A stretch of DNA of 64,000 bases, from positions 79,730 through 143,729 of the forward strand of contig CALREX010000002.1 in the NCBI GenBank assembly GCA_943356465.1, in the 5' to 3' direction. Each line of letters begins with the position of its first letter. Position 1 is the first letter of the stretch. The position numbers and the translations under genes are program-made. The notes below the pieces were generated by a model. That model worked only from the letters and a program-made list of their open reading frames with translations, made no database searches and had not been told where the DNA came from. The DNA is from Candidatus Peribacteria bacterium. GTDB lineage: Bacteria > Patescibacteriota > Gracilibacteria > UBA1369 > LOWO2-01-FULL-3. This document shows, one piece after another, positions 43,078 through 51,220 of the stretch.

Positions 43078-45009
43078 ATGTCGTTTTATATGACTGATGT
43101 AGTGCTACAAGAAGATGAAAGAGTCCCAAGGTTTGGTGAGAATTTCAAACCTGACAATAAAAATAGACTTGATGTTCTTCATGGCGATGAAAATTTGCCG
43201 GATGCTGTAAATGTAAGTCGTGATGTTCGTGGCAAGCTTAAGGCTACTGTTGATGCCAAGAGTCCGGAAAATCAAGGATGGCCAAAGTGTCCTTCGGATG
43301 TTCATAGTGTTGAAGATTTTTTTACTCGTGCAAAAGATGCTGTTGCCACAAGATGGAGTTCTTCGGTAAAAAGTGTTGTTCATCAGAAAGCCGCAGAGTG
43401 GCTTAAGGAAATTCCGGATATTGAAGAAAATGCTGAACTTCGTGAGGCTTTGTCTGATCCTGAACTTTTGGAAAAAACTTTGGGAATGCAGGATATGAGT
43501 GCTTTTGAAAATATAAGAACGATAAATCCCATGGCTTGGCGTACACTTGTTTTGGCCTCTTCTGAGAGACAACTTGCTGCAGTTGAGTTATCAAGACGTT
43601 GGGTCAAGGAATTGCCTGAGGAAAGCTTGAGTAGGCTTGGTGTTGCTCGAGCAGAACTTCAATTATTTTTGGACACAGCAAGTCTTACCGGAAAATTTTT
43701 GGATCAAGCTTATGTAAAACAAATAGAATTGGCTGATGCTCCAGGCGGCTCTACAAAGAGTAAACTTGGACTCCGTGCCGGAGCTAAATATATTTATGAT
43801 GTTCAGAAAGATCCAGAGAGTGGTGTCGTTGAAAAGAAACCTTTTAAGGATGTTTTTGAATTCGAATTTTCTAAACTCGTTCATCATTTTGAAGAATTGG
43901 CCAAAAGATCTGAGGCTTTATTGGCTCAAGGAAAAATCCCTGAGACTTATCGCAATTTTCCGGCTTATTTAAGACAAATGGCAGATGTGTACGGATCTCA
44001 AAGCGTTTCTCCAAAACAACTTGATAAAATGTGGCAGGATCTTCAGGCGAGTTATGTAAAATTGGCAAAAGAAGGATGTCCTATAATGCTTATTCCTCAA
44101 AGTTGTCCGATGGCTTCAGGTGATGCGGAAAAAGTAGACATCGAAATGAGGCTTGGTTTTCAGACTCCTGAAACACAGAGGTTAAGCGGAATTGTTGATA
44201 AATCTATTCCTGTTGCTCAAGGGATTCTTGATGAGCATATGGATGCCCTTTCCGAACCTTCAAAATTCCCCCCTGTAATTGTCAATGTCCAGCCTTTTGC
44301 ATTCGGACCAAATCTGCATTTTTATACGGAAGGACAATCTGAAAGGGACGTGATTATGGTTCATGCAAATGTAAGCGCCGAATCAGCCGCCAAAACCAGA
44401 ATCCCTTTGATGAGAAAATTGTTTAATCAAGCTGATACTTTGGATGATTCCACTTTCAAAGAAGGTGCTGCCGGAGATACTGTTTTCCATGAAATGGGTC
44501 ATGCCGTTTTCTCGATTGAAGATTCTGATGTGAAAAATAGAGTCGGTTCAGGAAATGATGCGTTCGTTTTGGATGAGACTAAAGCTGAAACTGCTGGTAT
44601 TGAATTGCTTTTGCGTAGCCTTGAACAAGACAAATCTGTAGATAAAAAAACATTTCTTGATAAACAAATTTTGGTAAAACTTTCGACTCTTGCGGAATAT
44701 GTATCTCAAAATTCAAATCAAAAAGGTAGTGGCGGTGAACGTTATTATTTTGCTGCTGTCGTTTCTTTGAAATCACTTTTTGATGCCGGTCTTTTGGTCG
44801 ATAATGGTGGAAAATATGACGTAACTGATTCCGAGGCTGCATTTAAAAAAATTGCGGAGATCGGAACTGGAATACTTGAAAACTTCTTTACAAATATGGA
44901 AGATGAGCCTGCGACTGTTCGTACGAGTGTAAAAACTTTTGTAGCGAATTTGAGAAAGCAGGAAAGAGATCCGAATGTTGCGGAGTTTGTAAGAAGAGCT
45001 AAAGCTTAA
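43078..45009 (+). CDS. Putative zinc metallopeptidase with HEMGH motif, M49-like
   Basis: The 643-residue protein carries HEMGH at 471-475, a HExxH zinc site with His471, Glu472 and His475. About 28 residues later FVLDETKAETAGIELLL offers Glu500 or Glu504 as third ligand, similar to the EECRAE segment of dipeptidyl peptidase III (M49), although M49 enzymes have HExxxH. The rest is unrecognised, mainly helical, with no signal peptide, so it is probably cytosolic. An in-frame ATG at residue 5 is an alternative start. It follows the M23-SLH gene by 10 bases, so cotranscription is likely. Confidence 0.65.
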   Translation: MSFYMTDVVLQEDERVPRFGENFKPDNKNRLDVLHGDENLPDAVNVSRDVRGKLKATVDAKSPENQGWPKCPSDVHSVEDFFTRAKDAVATRWSSSVKSVVHQKAAEWLKEIPDIEENAELREALSDPELLEKTLGMQDMSAFENIRTINPMAWRTLVLASSERQLAAVELSRRWVKELPEESLSRLGVARAELQLFLDTASLTGKFLDQAYVKQIELADAPGGSTKSKLGLRAGAKYIYDVQKDPESGVVEKKPFKDVFEFEFSKLVHHFEELAKRSEALLAQGKIPETYRNFPAYLRQMADVYGSQSVSPKQLDKMWQDLQASYVKLAKEGCPIMLIPQSCPMASGDAEKVDIEMRLGFQTPETQRLSGIVDKSIPVAQGILDEHMDALSEPSKFPPVIVNVQPFAFGPNLHFYTEGQSERDVIMVHANVSAESAAKTRIPLMRKLFNQADTLDDSTFKEGAAGDTVFHEMGHAVFSIEDSDVKNRVGSGNDAFVLDETKAETAGIELLLRSLEQDKSVDKKTFLDKQILVKLSTLAEYVSQNSNQKGSGGERYYFAAVVSLKSLFDAGLLVDNGGKYDVTDSEAAFKKIAEIGTGILENFFTNMEDEPATVRTSVKTFVANLRKQERDPNVAEFVRRAKA

Positions 45010-45019
45010 ATTTTATAAA

Positions 45020-45096
45020 TGGTGTCCGCGGCGGGAGTTGAACCTGCGACCTTAGCCTTAGAAGGGCTCTGCTCTATCCAGCTGAGCTACGCGGAC
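45020..45096 (-). tRNA. tRNA-Arg (UCU), CCA encoded
   Basis: On the minus strand acceptor GTCCGCG pairs with CGCGGAC. The D arm is GCTC/GAGC, the loop CTTCTAA gives anticodon UCU, and the T arm has GGTTCAACTCC. CCA is encoded at 45022-45020. The top anticodon-stem pair (27-43) appears to be a G-A mismatch. Confidence 0.93.
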
Positions 45097-45156
45097 ATGT
45101 TCTTAAGATATTTACTTTGGATTTTTACACTGTTTAAGCCAAATTTTCAATAGTAA

Positions 45157-45723
45157 TTACGCTTTGAAGAGCAAAATCTCTATAATTATCCAAGTGAAGT
45201 TGTTTAATATATGCAATATTATTGCAGGATAAAGAGAATTCGACTTGATTGTTATAACGCTTGCAATGATTCCAAACACGAATATTGGAAGTATGTGACC
45301 AATCGCTGAAAAATCGTGAAGTGGTGTCAGGACAGTAATAATTGCTGCATAAAAAATCGAGGATGAAATTACTGCTATCGAATTTTTATATTTTTGAAAA
45401 AATTCTTTATTTTGATGCTCAATTATTTCTATTAAGTAATTCAGCAAAAGTCCTCTGAATAGAATTTCTTCGAGCAATGGAATTATCAAAACAATCACAA
45501 AAGCTATTATTGCAATATTCAGATTTGATGTGAGACTTAAAATATTTTTATCGACGAAAGGTAGGATTCTCTCCCCTATTTGCCATCCATAAATCTTTAT
45601 GCCGCCGAAAATAATCAGCATACTGGCGATAAAATTTATGCCTATGTATAACAAATATCCGCCGAGTGATAATTTGGCAATATCTGTCACTTTTATTTTT
45701 TCTGATGCAAAAATGTTTTTCAT
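45157..45723 (-). CDS. CPBP-family intramembrane metalloprotease
   Basis: The 188-residue protein has about five membrane helices. Motif 1 is EEILFR (Glu85, Glu86, Arg90), the EExxxR signature of CAAX/CPBP proteases. Histidines in TPLHDF and AIILHILNNF fit motifs 2 and 4. Family members process prenylated or other membrane proteins, or bacteriocin-type peptides. The substrate is unknown. It is divergent from the PH-domain gene at 45760, with 36 bases between the starts. Confidence 0.85.
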   Translation of the reverse strand: MKNIFASEKIKVTDIAKLSLGGYLLYIGINFIASMLIIFGGIKIYGWQIGERILPFVDKNILSLTSNLNIAIIAFVIVLIIPLLEEILFRGLLLNYLIEIIEHQNKEFFQKYKNSIAVISSSIFYAAIITVLTPLHDFSAIGHILPIFVFGIIASVITIKSNSLYPAIILHILNNFTWIIIEILLFKA

Positions 45724-45759
45724 GTTCTAGAATGGTAACGGTACTATTTTATATTTTTT

Positions 45760-46239
45760 ATGGATTTAAGGGAAGGAGAACAAATACTTAAAGTTTATCA
45801 TCACCATCCTATGCCTTTTGTGTTTAGAATGGTTGGTACTGTGCTTGCGTTTTTTCCGTTTTTTCTTTTACTTTATTTTGCAAAAAGTTCTTTTTCAACC
45901 GGTGGCTTTATAATGACAAATATTATTTTATTTTCAATTTTTGCGCTTGTTTGTGCATATGTTTCGCTTGTATATTGGCTTGATAAACTGGTTATTACAA
46001 ATGAACGAATTATTTATATAGATTGGATATTTTTGACACTGAGAAAAGAATCCGAGGCTTTTCTTGATGATATTGAGGATATTCAAACTCAGGAAAAGGG
46101 TTTTATTTCAAAATTTCGGATTTTTGACTATGGTCGATTCAAGCTAGAAACTGCTGCTTCATCTGTGTGTATTGATTTTATTGAAGCTCCAAATCCTGAA
46201 GGTATTCGAAAATTTGTATATCATATAAAACAACAATAA
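45760..46239 (+). CDS. Membrane-anchored bacterial PH-domain protein
   Basis: The 159-residue protein has two membrane helices (about 21-42 and 51-72) followed by a YdbT/DUF304-type bacterial PH domain: YWLDKLVITNERIIYIDWIFLTLRKES, then DDIEDIQTQEKG and FKLETAASSVCIDF. Its role is unknown; such proteins are often linked to the envelope. The last base of its stop is the first base of ruvB (TAATG), suggesting coupling. Confidence 0.75.
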   Translation: MDLREGEQILKVYHHHPMPFVFRMVGTVLAFFPFFLLLYFAKSSFSTGGFIMTNIILFSIFALVCAYVSLVYWLDKLVITNERIIYIDWIFLTLRKESEAFLDDIEDIQTQEKGFISKFRIFDYGRFKLETAASSVCIDFIEAPNPEGIRKFVYHIKQQ

Positions 46240-47264
46240 TGATAGAACGGGAAGAAGAAAATTTGATGACAGGAAAAAAGGGTGACGCTTCGGATTTTGT
46301 GCAATTTGAAAATGTTCTGAGACCAAAAACTTTTGCTGAATATATAGGGCAATCCGCTACAAAAGAAAATTTGAAAATTGCAATCGAGGCAGCGAAAAAG
46401 CGTGGTGACGGACTGGATCATATTTTGATTCATGGCGCTCCAGGGCTTGGTAAAACTACTCTTTCACAAATTATTGCAAACGAGTTTGGAGCAAATATTC
46501 GTATTACATCAGGACCCGCTTTGGAAAAACAGGGTGACGTTGCTTCTATAGTTTCAAATCTTGAACCAAATGATATTTTATTTATTGATGAAATTCATAG
46601 ACTTAAGCCTGTTGTTGAGGAAGTTTTGTATTCTGCGATGGAAGATTTTGGAATTGATATTGTGCTTGGGAAAGGACCTTCTGCAAGGACTATGAGAATT
46701 TCTTTGCCTCGTTTTACCCTTATTGGAGCGACAACAAAGGTCAGTATGCTTTCTGCACCTCTTCGTGGAAGGTTTGGAAATGTACTGAAACTTCAGTTTT
46801 ATACGACAGATGAAATCAAGGAAATCATCATGCGTTCTGCGAAAATTCTTGGATGTAAAATCCATGATGATGCAGCTACTCTTCTTGCAAAATCTTCCAG
46901 AGAAATTCCTAGAATTGCGAATCGTCTGCTAAAACGAGTGCGTGATTATGCGGACGTGAAAAACAAATCTGTTATCGATCTTGGTGCGACGAGAGAAGCG
47001 CTTGATGCAATGGGAATCGATGAACTTGGACTTGACTCTGTAGATCGGGAAATTCTTTCTGTTATTATTGAAAAATTCAAAGGCGGACCTGTTGGACTAA
47101 ACACGATTTCCGCTGCAACTTCAGAGGAACAAGACACTATCGAGGATATTTACGAACCTTTCTTGATCAAGATGGGATTTTTGGAAAGAACTGCACGTGG
47201 ACGTATCGCGACTGATAATGCCTACAATCATCTTGGGCTTGAATTGCAGAAAAGAATTTTCTGA
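46239..47264 (+). CDS. ruvB: Holliday junction branch migration helicase RuvB
   Basis: The 341-residue AAA+ protein has FENVLRPKTFAEYIGQ, Walker A GAPGLGKT (66-73), Walker B ILFIDEIHRL, the sensor 1 region LIGATTKVSML and the arginine-finger segment APLRGRFGNVLKLQFY. The C-terminal winged-helix domain ends in GRIATDNAYNHLGL. RuvB drives branch migration with RuvA; ruvA and ruvC are not in the window. It ends in TGA. Confidence 0.97.
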   Translation: MIEREEENLMTGKKGDASDFVQFENVLRPKTFAEYIGQSATKENLKIAIEAAKKRGDGLDHILIHGAPGLGKTTLSQIIANEFGANIRITSGPALEKQGDVASIVSNLEPNDILFIDEIHRLKPVVEEVLYSAMEDFGIDIVLGKGPSARTMRISLPRFTLIGATTKVSMLSAPLRGRFGNVLKLQFYTTDEIKEIIMRSAKILGCKIHDDAATLLAKSSREIPRIANRLLKRVRDYADVKNKSVIDLGATREALDAMGIDELGLDSVDREILSVIIEKFKGGPVGLNTISAATSEEQDTIEDIYEPFLIKMGFLERTARGRIATDNAYNHLGLELQKRIF

Positions 47265-47282
47265 GAAAGTTAGGAGAATGCA

Positions 47283-47383
47283 AGAAGGGGTGGGAATATA
47301 TATTTGAGCTCGCTTCCTTTTTCTGATGCCTATCTTTCTCTCTAGCGAACAGAATCGCTCAAATACATATTCCCACCCCTTCT
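47283..47383. repeat. Long inverted repeat, 27-base arms with one mismatch
   Basis: The arms at 47283-47309 and 47357-47383 are complementary except for one position. The 47-base middle has its own inner repeat, TCGCT (47310-47314) and AGCGA (47344-47348), and a wider pair GTTAG/CTAAC flanks the arms (47269-47273, 47388-47392). It lies in the 224-base gap between convergent ruvB and argG and is followed by a T-rich run. It could be a foldback (MITE-like) element acting as a two-way terminator. The rest of the gap holds nothing I recognise. Confidence 0.65.
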
Positions 47384-47488
47384 TTTTCTAACACCTGTCT
47401 TTTTCTATAGAGCGATGCGCGAATGCCCTTTAGTTATTTTTTTAAATACATTTTCCCCCTTTCTTCTACTTTGTCTTATAAAATATAG

Positions 47489-48748
47489 TTACTTCAATTC
47501 ATGTTTTTGTTTAATGTTATTGGCCATTTTCTGCTGAAATGAATAATGTTCTATGAAACTTGCTGATGCTTGTTGATTAAATGCGTGTGTGTCAAAACTA
47601 GCCATATTTGCGTCTATCAGTGAATATTTTGAATCTATAGCCATTATATAAACATTTCCTTTGAATACTTGCACTGTTACAGTGCCAGAAACTTTTTCGT
47701 TTTGATTGTCTATAAGCGCATTCAAATCTCCCATCAAAGGCTCGTGCCATTTTGCACGATAACAAAGCGCCGCCCATTTGTGATCGACGATTTCTTTGAA
47801 ATCATTTTCTTCAAATGTTGATACAACTTTTTCAAGTTCTTTGTGAGCTTGGACAAGGATTGCAGCAGCCGGTTCTTCGTATACTCCACGTACTTTTAAT
47901 CCTACGATACGATCTTCCGTAAGAATTTTTGTGCCAACTCCATGTGCTGAACCAAGCGCTGATAATGCTTTTATTATATTTACCAGTGAAAGTTTGTGAC
48001 CGTTTAGTTTTACTGGAATTCCTTTTTCAAATCCTATTGTGATTGTACTTGGTGCGCTTAATGACTCTTTTATCCCTGCATTTTGAATCAGGATTTTATC
48101 CATATTTGGAATTAATTTCACATCACATATCTCCCCTCCTTCAGCTGAATTTCCCCACAAATTTTGATCGTATGAGTATAAAGTATTTCGTGTTTTGATT
48201 TGGATATTATGTTTTTTTGCATACTCGAGTTCTTCATTTCGAGTCATGGAATTTTCACGTACAGGAGCCATTATTTTGATTGACGGATCCAGAGTTGTGA
48301 CATATGAATCAAAACGCACCTGGTCATTTCCTTTACCTGTAGAGCCATGTGCTATTATTTTAATGCCTTCCTGCTGTGCTATTTCCACGGCTTTTTTACT
48401 AATTATCGCACGTCCCAATGGACAAAAAAGATGATATCCATGCTGATAATCAACATTTGCCTTTATTGCTTTTGATAAATACTCGTTCGCAAACTCCTCC
48501 TGTGCATCAACCAAAATCGCTTTTTTCGCTCCAAGCTTCAGTGCTTTTTGTTTGATTTCATTAAAATCTTCCTCGTTTTGGCCTATGTTTATAGTTAATG
48601 CATAAACTTCTGCCCCGTACGCTTCATTTATCCATTTTACCATCACAGATGTATCAAGGCCTCCCGAGTAAAGCAAAAGCACTTTGTCTATGTTTTCTTT
48701 TGCTTCATATGTAGCGATTTTGTGATAAATATTTTTTGATTTTTTCAT
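47489..48748 (-). CDS. argG: Argininosuccinate synthase
   Basis: ArgG joins citrulline and aspartate with ATP to form argininosuccinate. The 419-residue protein has the P-loop LYSGGLDTS (26-34), HGSTGKGNDQVRFDSY and YDQNLWGNSAEGGEI, all conserved in the family. It is slightly longer than typical (about 400) because of an N-terminal extension of about 15 residues. The upstream argF gene ends 12 bases before its start. argH is absent from the window. Confidence 0.96.
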   Translation of the reverse strand: MKKSKNIYHKIATYEAKENIDKVLLLYSGGLDTSVMVKWINEAYGAEVYALTINIGQNEEDFNEIKQKALKLGAKKAILVDAQEEFANEYLSKAIKANVDYQHGYHLFCPLGRAIISKKAVEIAQQEGIKIIAHGSTGKGNDQVRFDSYVTTLDPSIKIMAPVRENSMTRNEELEYAKKHNIQIKTRNTLYSYDQNLWGNSAEGGEICDVKLIPNMDKILIQNAGIKESLSAPSTITIGFEKGIPVKLNGHKLSLVNIIKALSALGSAHGVGTKILTEDRIVGLKVRGVYEEPAAAILVQAHKELEKVVSTFEENDFKEIVDHKWAALCYRAKWHEPLMGDLNALIDNQNEKVSGTVTVQVFKGNVYIMAIDSKYSLIDANMASFDTHAFNQQASASFIEHYSFQQKMANNIKQKHELK

Positions 48749-48760
48749 TGTTTTTTATGA

Positions 48761-49682
48761 TTAATATAATAAAAATTTTAAGAGTGCTTTGGCTATATAA
48801 AGTCTTGCCACAGCTTGTTTAAAAACTATTGAATGAGGGCCATCGATCACTTCTTGAGTTATTTCCTCTCCTCTATGGGCAGGGAGACAATGCATGATTT
48901 TGACATCTGCTTTTGCAAATTTTAATAATTCTTCATTTACTTGGAATGGTTTGAATATTTTTATTCTTTCTTCATATTCTTTTTCGCATCCCATCGAAAC
49001 CCATGTGTCGGTATAAATTATGTCTGCATCTTTTACAGCTTCTTTTGGGTCGTTTGATAGAGAATATGTTTTGTTTTTCGCACCATTCAAAATTTCATTT
49101 GGAATTTCATATCCTTTTGGACTTGCCGCAGAGAAATTGATGCCCATGATGTCACACCCAAGTAATAGTGAATTGGCTGTATTACAACCATCGCCTACAT
49201 ATGCGACTTTTAAATCCTCTGGGAATCCTCCGAAATTTTCCTTTATTGTATATAGATCTGCCAATGTTTGAGTAGGATGGTATAAATCGCACAGACCATT
49301 TATCACTGGAATTTTTGATATTTTCCCTAATGACTCAATTGTCTTGTTCGAGTAAACACGTGCAAGAATTATGTCTGTAAAATTTTCCAGATTTTTTGCG
49401 ATATCTTCTATTGATTCTCGTCCATGAATATTTGATCCACTCGCAAGAATGTCGCTACTAGTGAAATAAATTGCGTTGCCTCCCTAAATGGTTTGCCGCA
49501 ATTTCGAATGCCAAACGAGTTCGTAAAGAAGGTTTTTCGAAGATCATTGCTATTGTTTTTTTGTTAAAATAATCTACGTTCTGCCCGGTTTCTAAATATT
49601 GTTGATATAGATCTGAAGCATCAGATAAAATTTTTAAAATCTCATCTTTTGTCAGGTCTGTTATTTTTATTAAATTCTTCAT
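48761..49682 (-). pseudogene. argF: Ornithine carbamoyltransferase, interrupted by a one-base frameshift
   Basis: Two frames together encode one ArgF. The first (49682-49458) starts MKNLIKITDLTKDEILKIL and contains KPSLRTRLAFEIAANHLG, the carbamoyl phosphate site, then becomes nonsense (RQRNLFH, stop). Shifting by one base near 49480 restores GGNAIYFTSSDILASGSNIHGRES and runs without stops through HPTQTLADLY and HCLPAHRGEE to 48761. One base has been gained in the cctccc run (49479-49483). The gene may be a recent pseudogene, or the base may be a sequencing error. It leads an argF-argG operon with a structured leader. Confidence 0.88.
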
Positions 49683-49704
49683 TATTTTTTCTATTAATAT
49701 GTAT

Positions 49705-49784
49705 AAAAAAAGCCTCGCTAATGCGAAGCTATAAGTAACAATTTTATTGTATGCGTCAGCAGTGACGCCTTATAAGCTTCGCTA
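49705..49784 (-). promoter_or_regulatory. Putative terminator/antiterminator attenuator in the argF-argG leader
   Basis: On the minus strand GCTTCGC-ATTA-GCGAGGC followed by seven Ts (49729-49705) is an intrinsic terminator, 23 bases before the argF start. Upstream, GCGAAGCTTATAAG (49782-49769) can pair instead with CTTATAGCTTCGC (49735-49723), a 13-pair helix with one bulge that uses up the 5' arm of the terminator. Between them are small hairpins GCGTCA/TGACGC and ACAAT/ATTGT. No T-box motif is seen. Confidence 0.6.
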
Positions 49785-49881
49785 GTGGTTTTTGCCTTAT
49801 TGTTATTATTATTTGCTTGTACATCGCTTTTATTTAATCACAAAAACATATATAATGCAACGTGTTTAAAAAATAAACAAA

Positions 49882-51102
49882 ATGAGTATGTTTAATAAAA
49901 AGATTTTTATTTTTTCGATGGTATTAGTGTCTTCTATTCTTCTTTTCGGATGCAATGTTTCAAGTTTTTTCAAGGATGACGCAAATGTTACTACAAAAGT
50001 CGGGGTTTTGAAGGACAAACATTCTGATTCTACCGCTGGCGGATCACATATTCTTGTAGATGAAAAAAACGATATTACTCCGCTTCGCAGTTTGGTTTTG
50101 AATCTTGGAAGTAGTGAATACCTAAATAACAAAGTTCAAGTTATGGGCTTTATGAATACAAAAGATGATGTTTTTGAAGTTTCCGGAGTTTCCGTGATGG
50201 AAGTTCTTTCAAAAGATAAAGCTGATAAAAACTTGGTGTCATATAAAAATACCGATCTTGGTTTTGAAATAAACTATCCAAGTGATTTTAAGCTTGAGGA
50301 TCTTGGAAATAGCATTACCATTACCGCTCCAACTTTAAAAAATGAGATTTCTGGAAAACCTGACATGGTAACTATTCTTCAAACGCCTTTTGTTTTTGAT
50401 CCTGTGGCTCCAAATAAAGATTCTATAAAAGATGCCCTGGCTGCTTATCTAGATAAAAATTTCCCTCAGATGAATGCTGCAGCTGTTTATTGGAATAAAA
50501 TCGGCGATGATTCTTTGGATGCTTTAAGGATTCCAAGAGACAATAATGAGGATGTATATTTATATAGAAATGGCCTTATCTATGAGATTTCTTTCGTTGC
50601 AGGCAATCCTTCCGTGGCTGAAAATAAAAATGCCTATAATAATATACTTTCCAGCTTTAAATTCACAGGATTCACTTCGAATATTTCCGATTCCGGAGAT
50701 GTTCAGGATAATATGGATGCTGTTTTAAAAGAAACTCTTCCTGTTTTGGATATGAAATTTTCTGTATTTGAAAGCCTTCCTTTCAAGTTCAAAGGTGAAT
50801 ATCCTGCGAAATGGTATTATTCCGGAGCAAAGGCTTCCATGGAAGGATCTTCATATCACTACTCATTTACAGAGACTGCTGATAGTGAAGAACTCGTCGG
50901 ATGGGATGTTTTGTCCGGAGATTTGCCTCAAGGTAAAAAACTCAAGATTGGCCCAATTGAGGGAGTAGAAATAGATAATGGAGATCAAATTAGCTTATAT
51001 GTAAAGGTAGACAAGTACATGTTCCTCCTAAGCGGAAACAAGCAATATCGTGATATTATAGTCCTCATGTCAAGCAAGATATCTAGCACTCAGGGCATGT
51101 AA
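49882..51102 (+). CDS. Predicted lipoprotein of unknown function
   Basis: The 406-residue protein begins with a lipoprotein signal: KKIFIFSMVLVSSILLFGC, with the lipid-modified Cys near residue 24. The mature part is hydrophilic. Residues about 120-230 (YKNTDLGFEINYPSDFKLEDLG) resemble PsbP-like or other surface domains seen in CPR lipoproteins, and a second unit covers about 275-400. No enzyme motif is seen. ATG at residue 3 is an alternative start. TATAAT at 49851-49856 is a likely -10. Its last codons overlap the CIRCE-like operator of clpC. Confidence 0.75.
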   Translation: MSMFNKKIFIFSMVLVSSILLFGCNVSSFFKDDANVTTKVGVLKDKHSDSTAGGSHILVDEKNDITPLRSLVLNLGSSEYLNNKVQVMGFMNTKDDVFEVSGVSVMEVLSKDKADKNLVSYKNTDLGFEINYPSDFKLEDLGNSITITAPTLKNEISGKPDMVTILQTPFVFDPVAPNKDSIKDALAAYLDKNFPQMNAAAVYWNKIGDDSLDALRIPRDNNEDVYLYRNGLIYEISFVAGNPSVAENKNAYNNILSSFKFTGFTSNISDSGDVQDNMDAVLKETLPVLDMKFSVFESLPFKFKGEYPAKWYYSGAKASMEGSSYHYSFTETADSEELVGWDVLSGDLPQGKKLKIGPIEGVEIDNGDQISLYVKVDKYMFLLSGNKQYRDIIVLMSSKISSTQGM

Positions 51103-51109
51103 GTGCTAA
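51083..51109 (+). promoter_or_regulatory. CIRCE-type HrcA operator upstream of clpC
   Basis: CTAGCACTC (51083-51091), nine bases, AAGTGCTAA (51101-51109). Each half differs by one base from the CIRCE consensus TTAGCACTC-N9-GAGTGCTAA. It overlaps the stop codon of the upstream gene and lies 112 bases before clpC. Confidence 0.8.
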
Positions 51110-51220
51110 TATTTAACAGCACAAGGTTTTCGACATACGTAAAGGATAAATCGGTCTTATGGAGTGAAATTGTCAGCATTTTATGGTATTATTTATTGAT
51201 AAATTTAATAAAAAATAAAA

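Noticed and set aside
49705..49784. T-box riboswitch before argF
   Set aside because: The conserved T-box sequence around TGGNACCGCG is absent and the leader is too short for the specifier stem.
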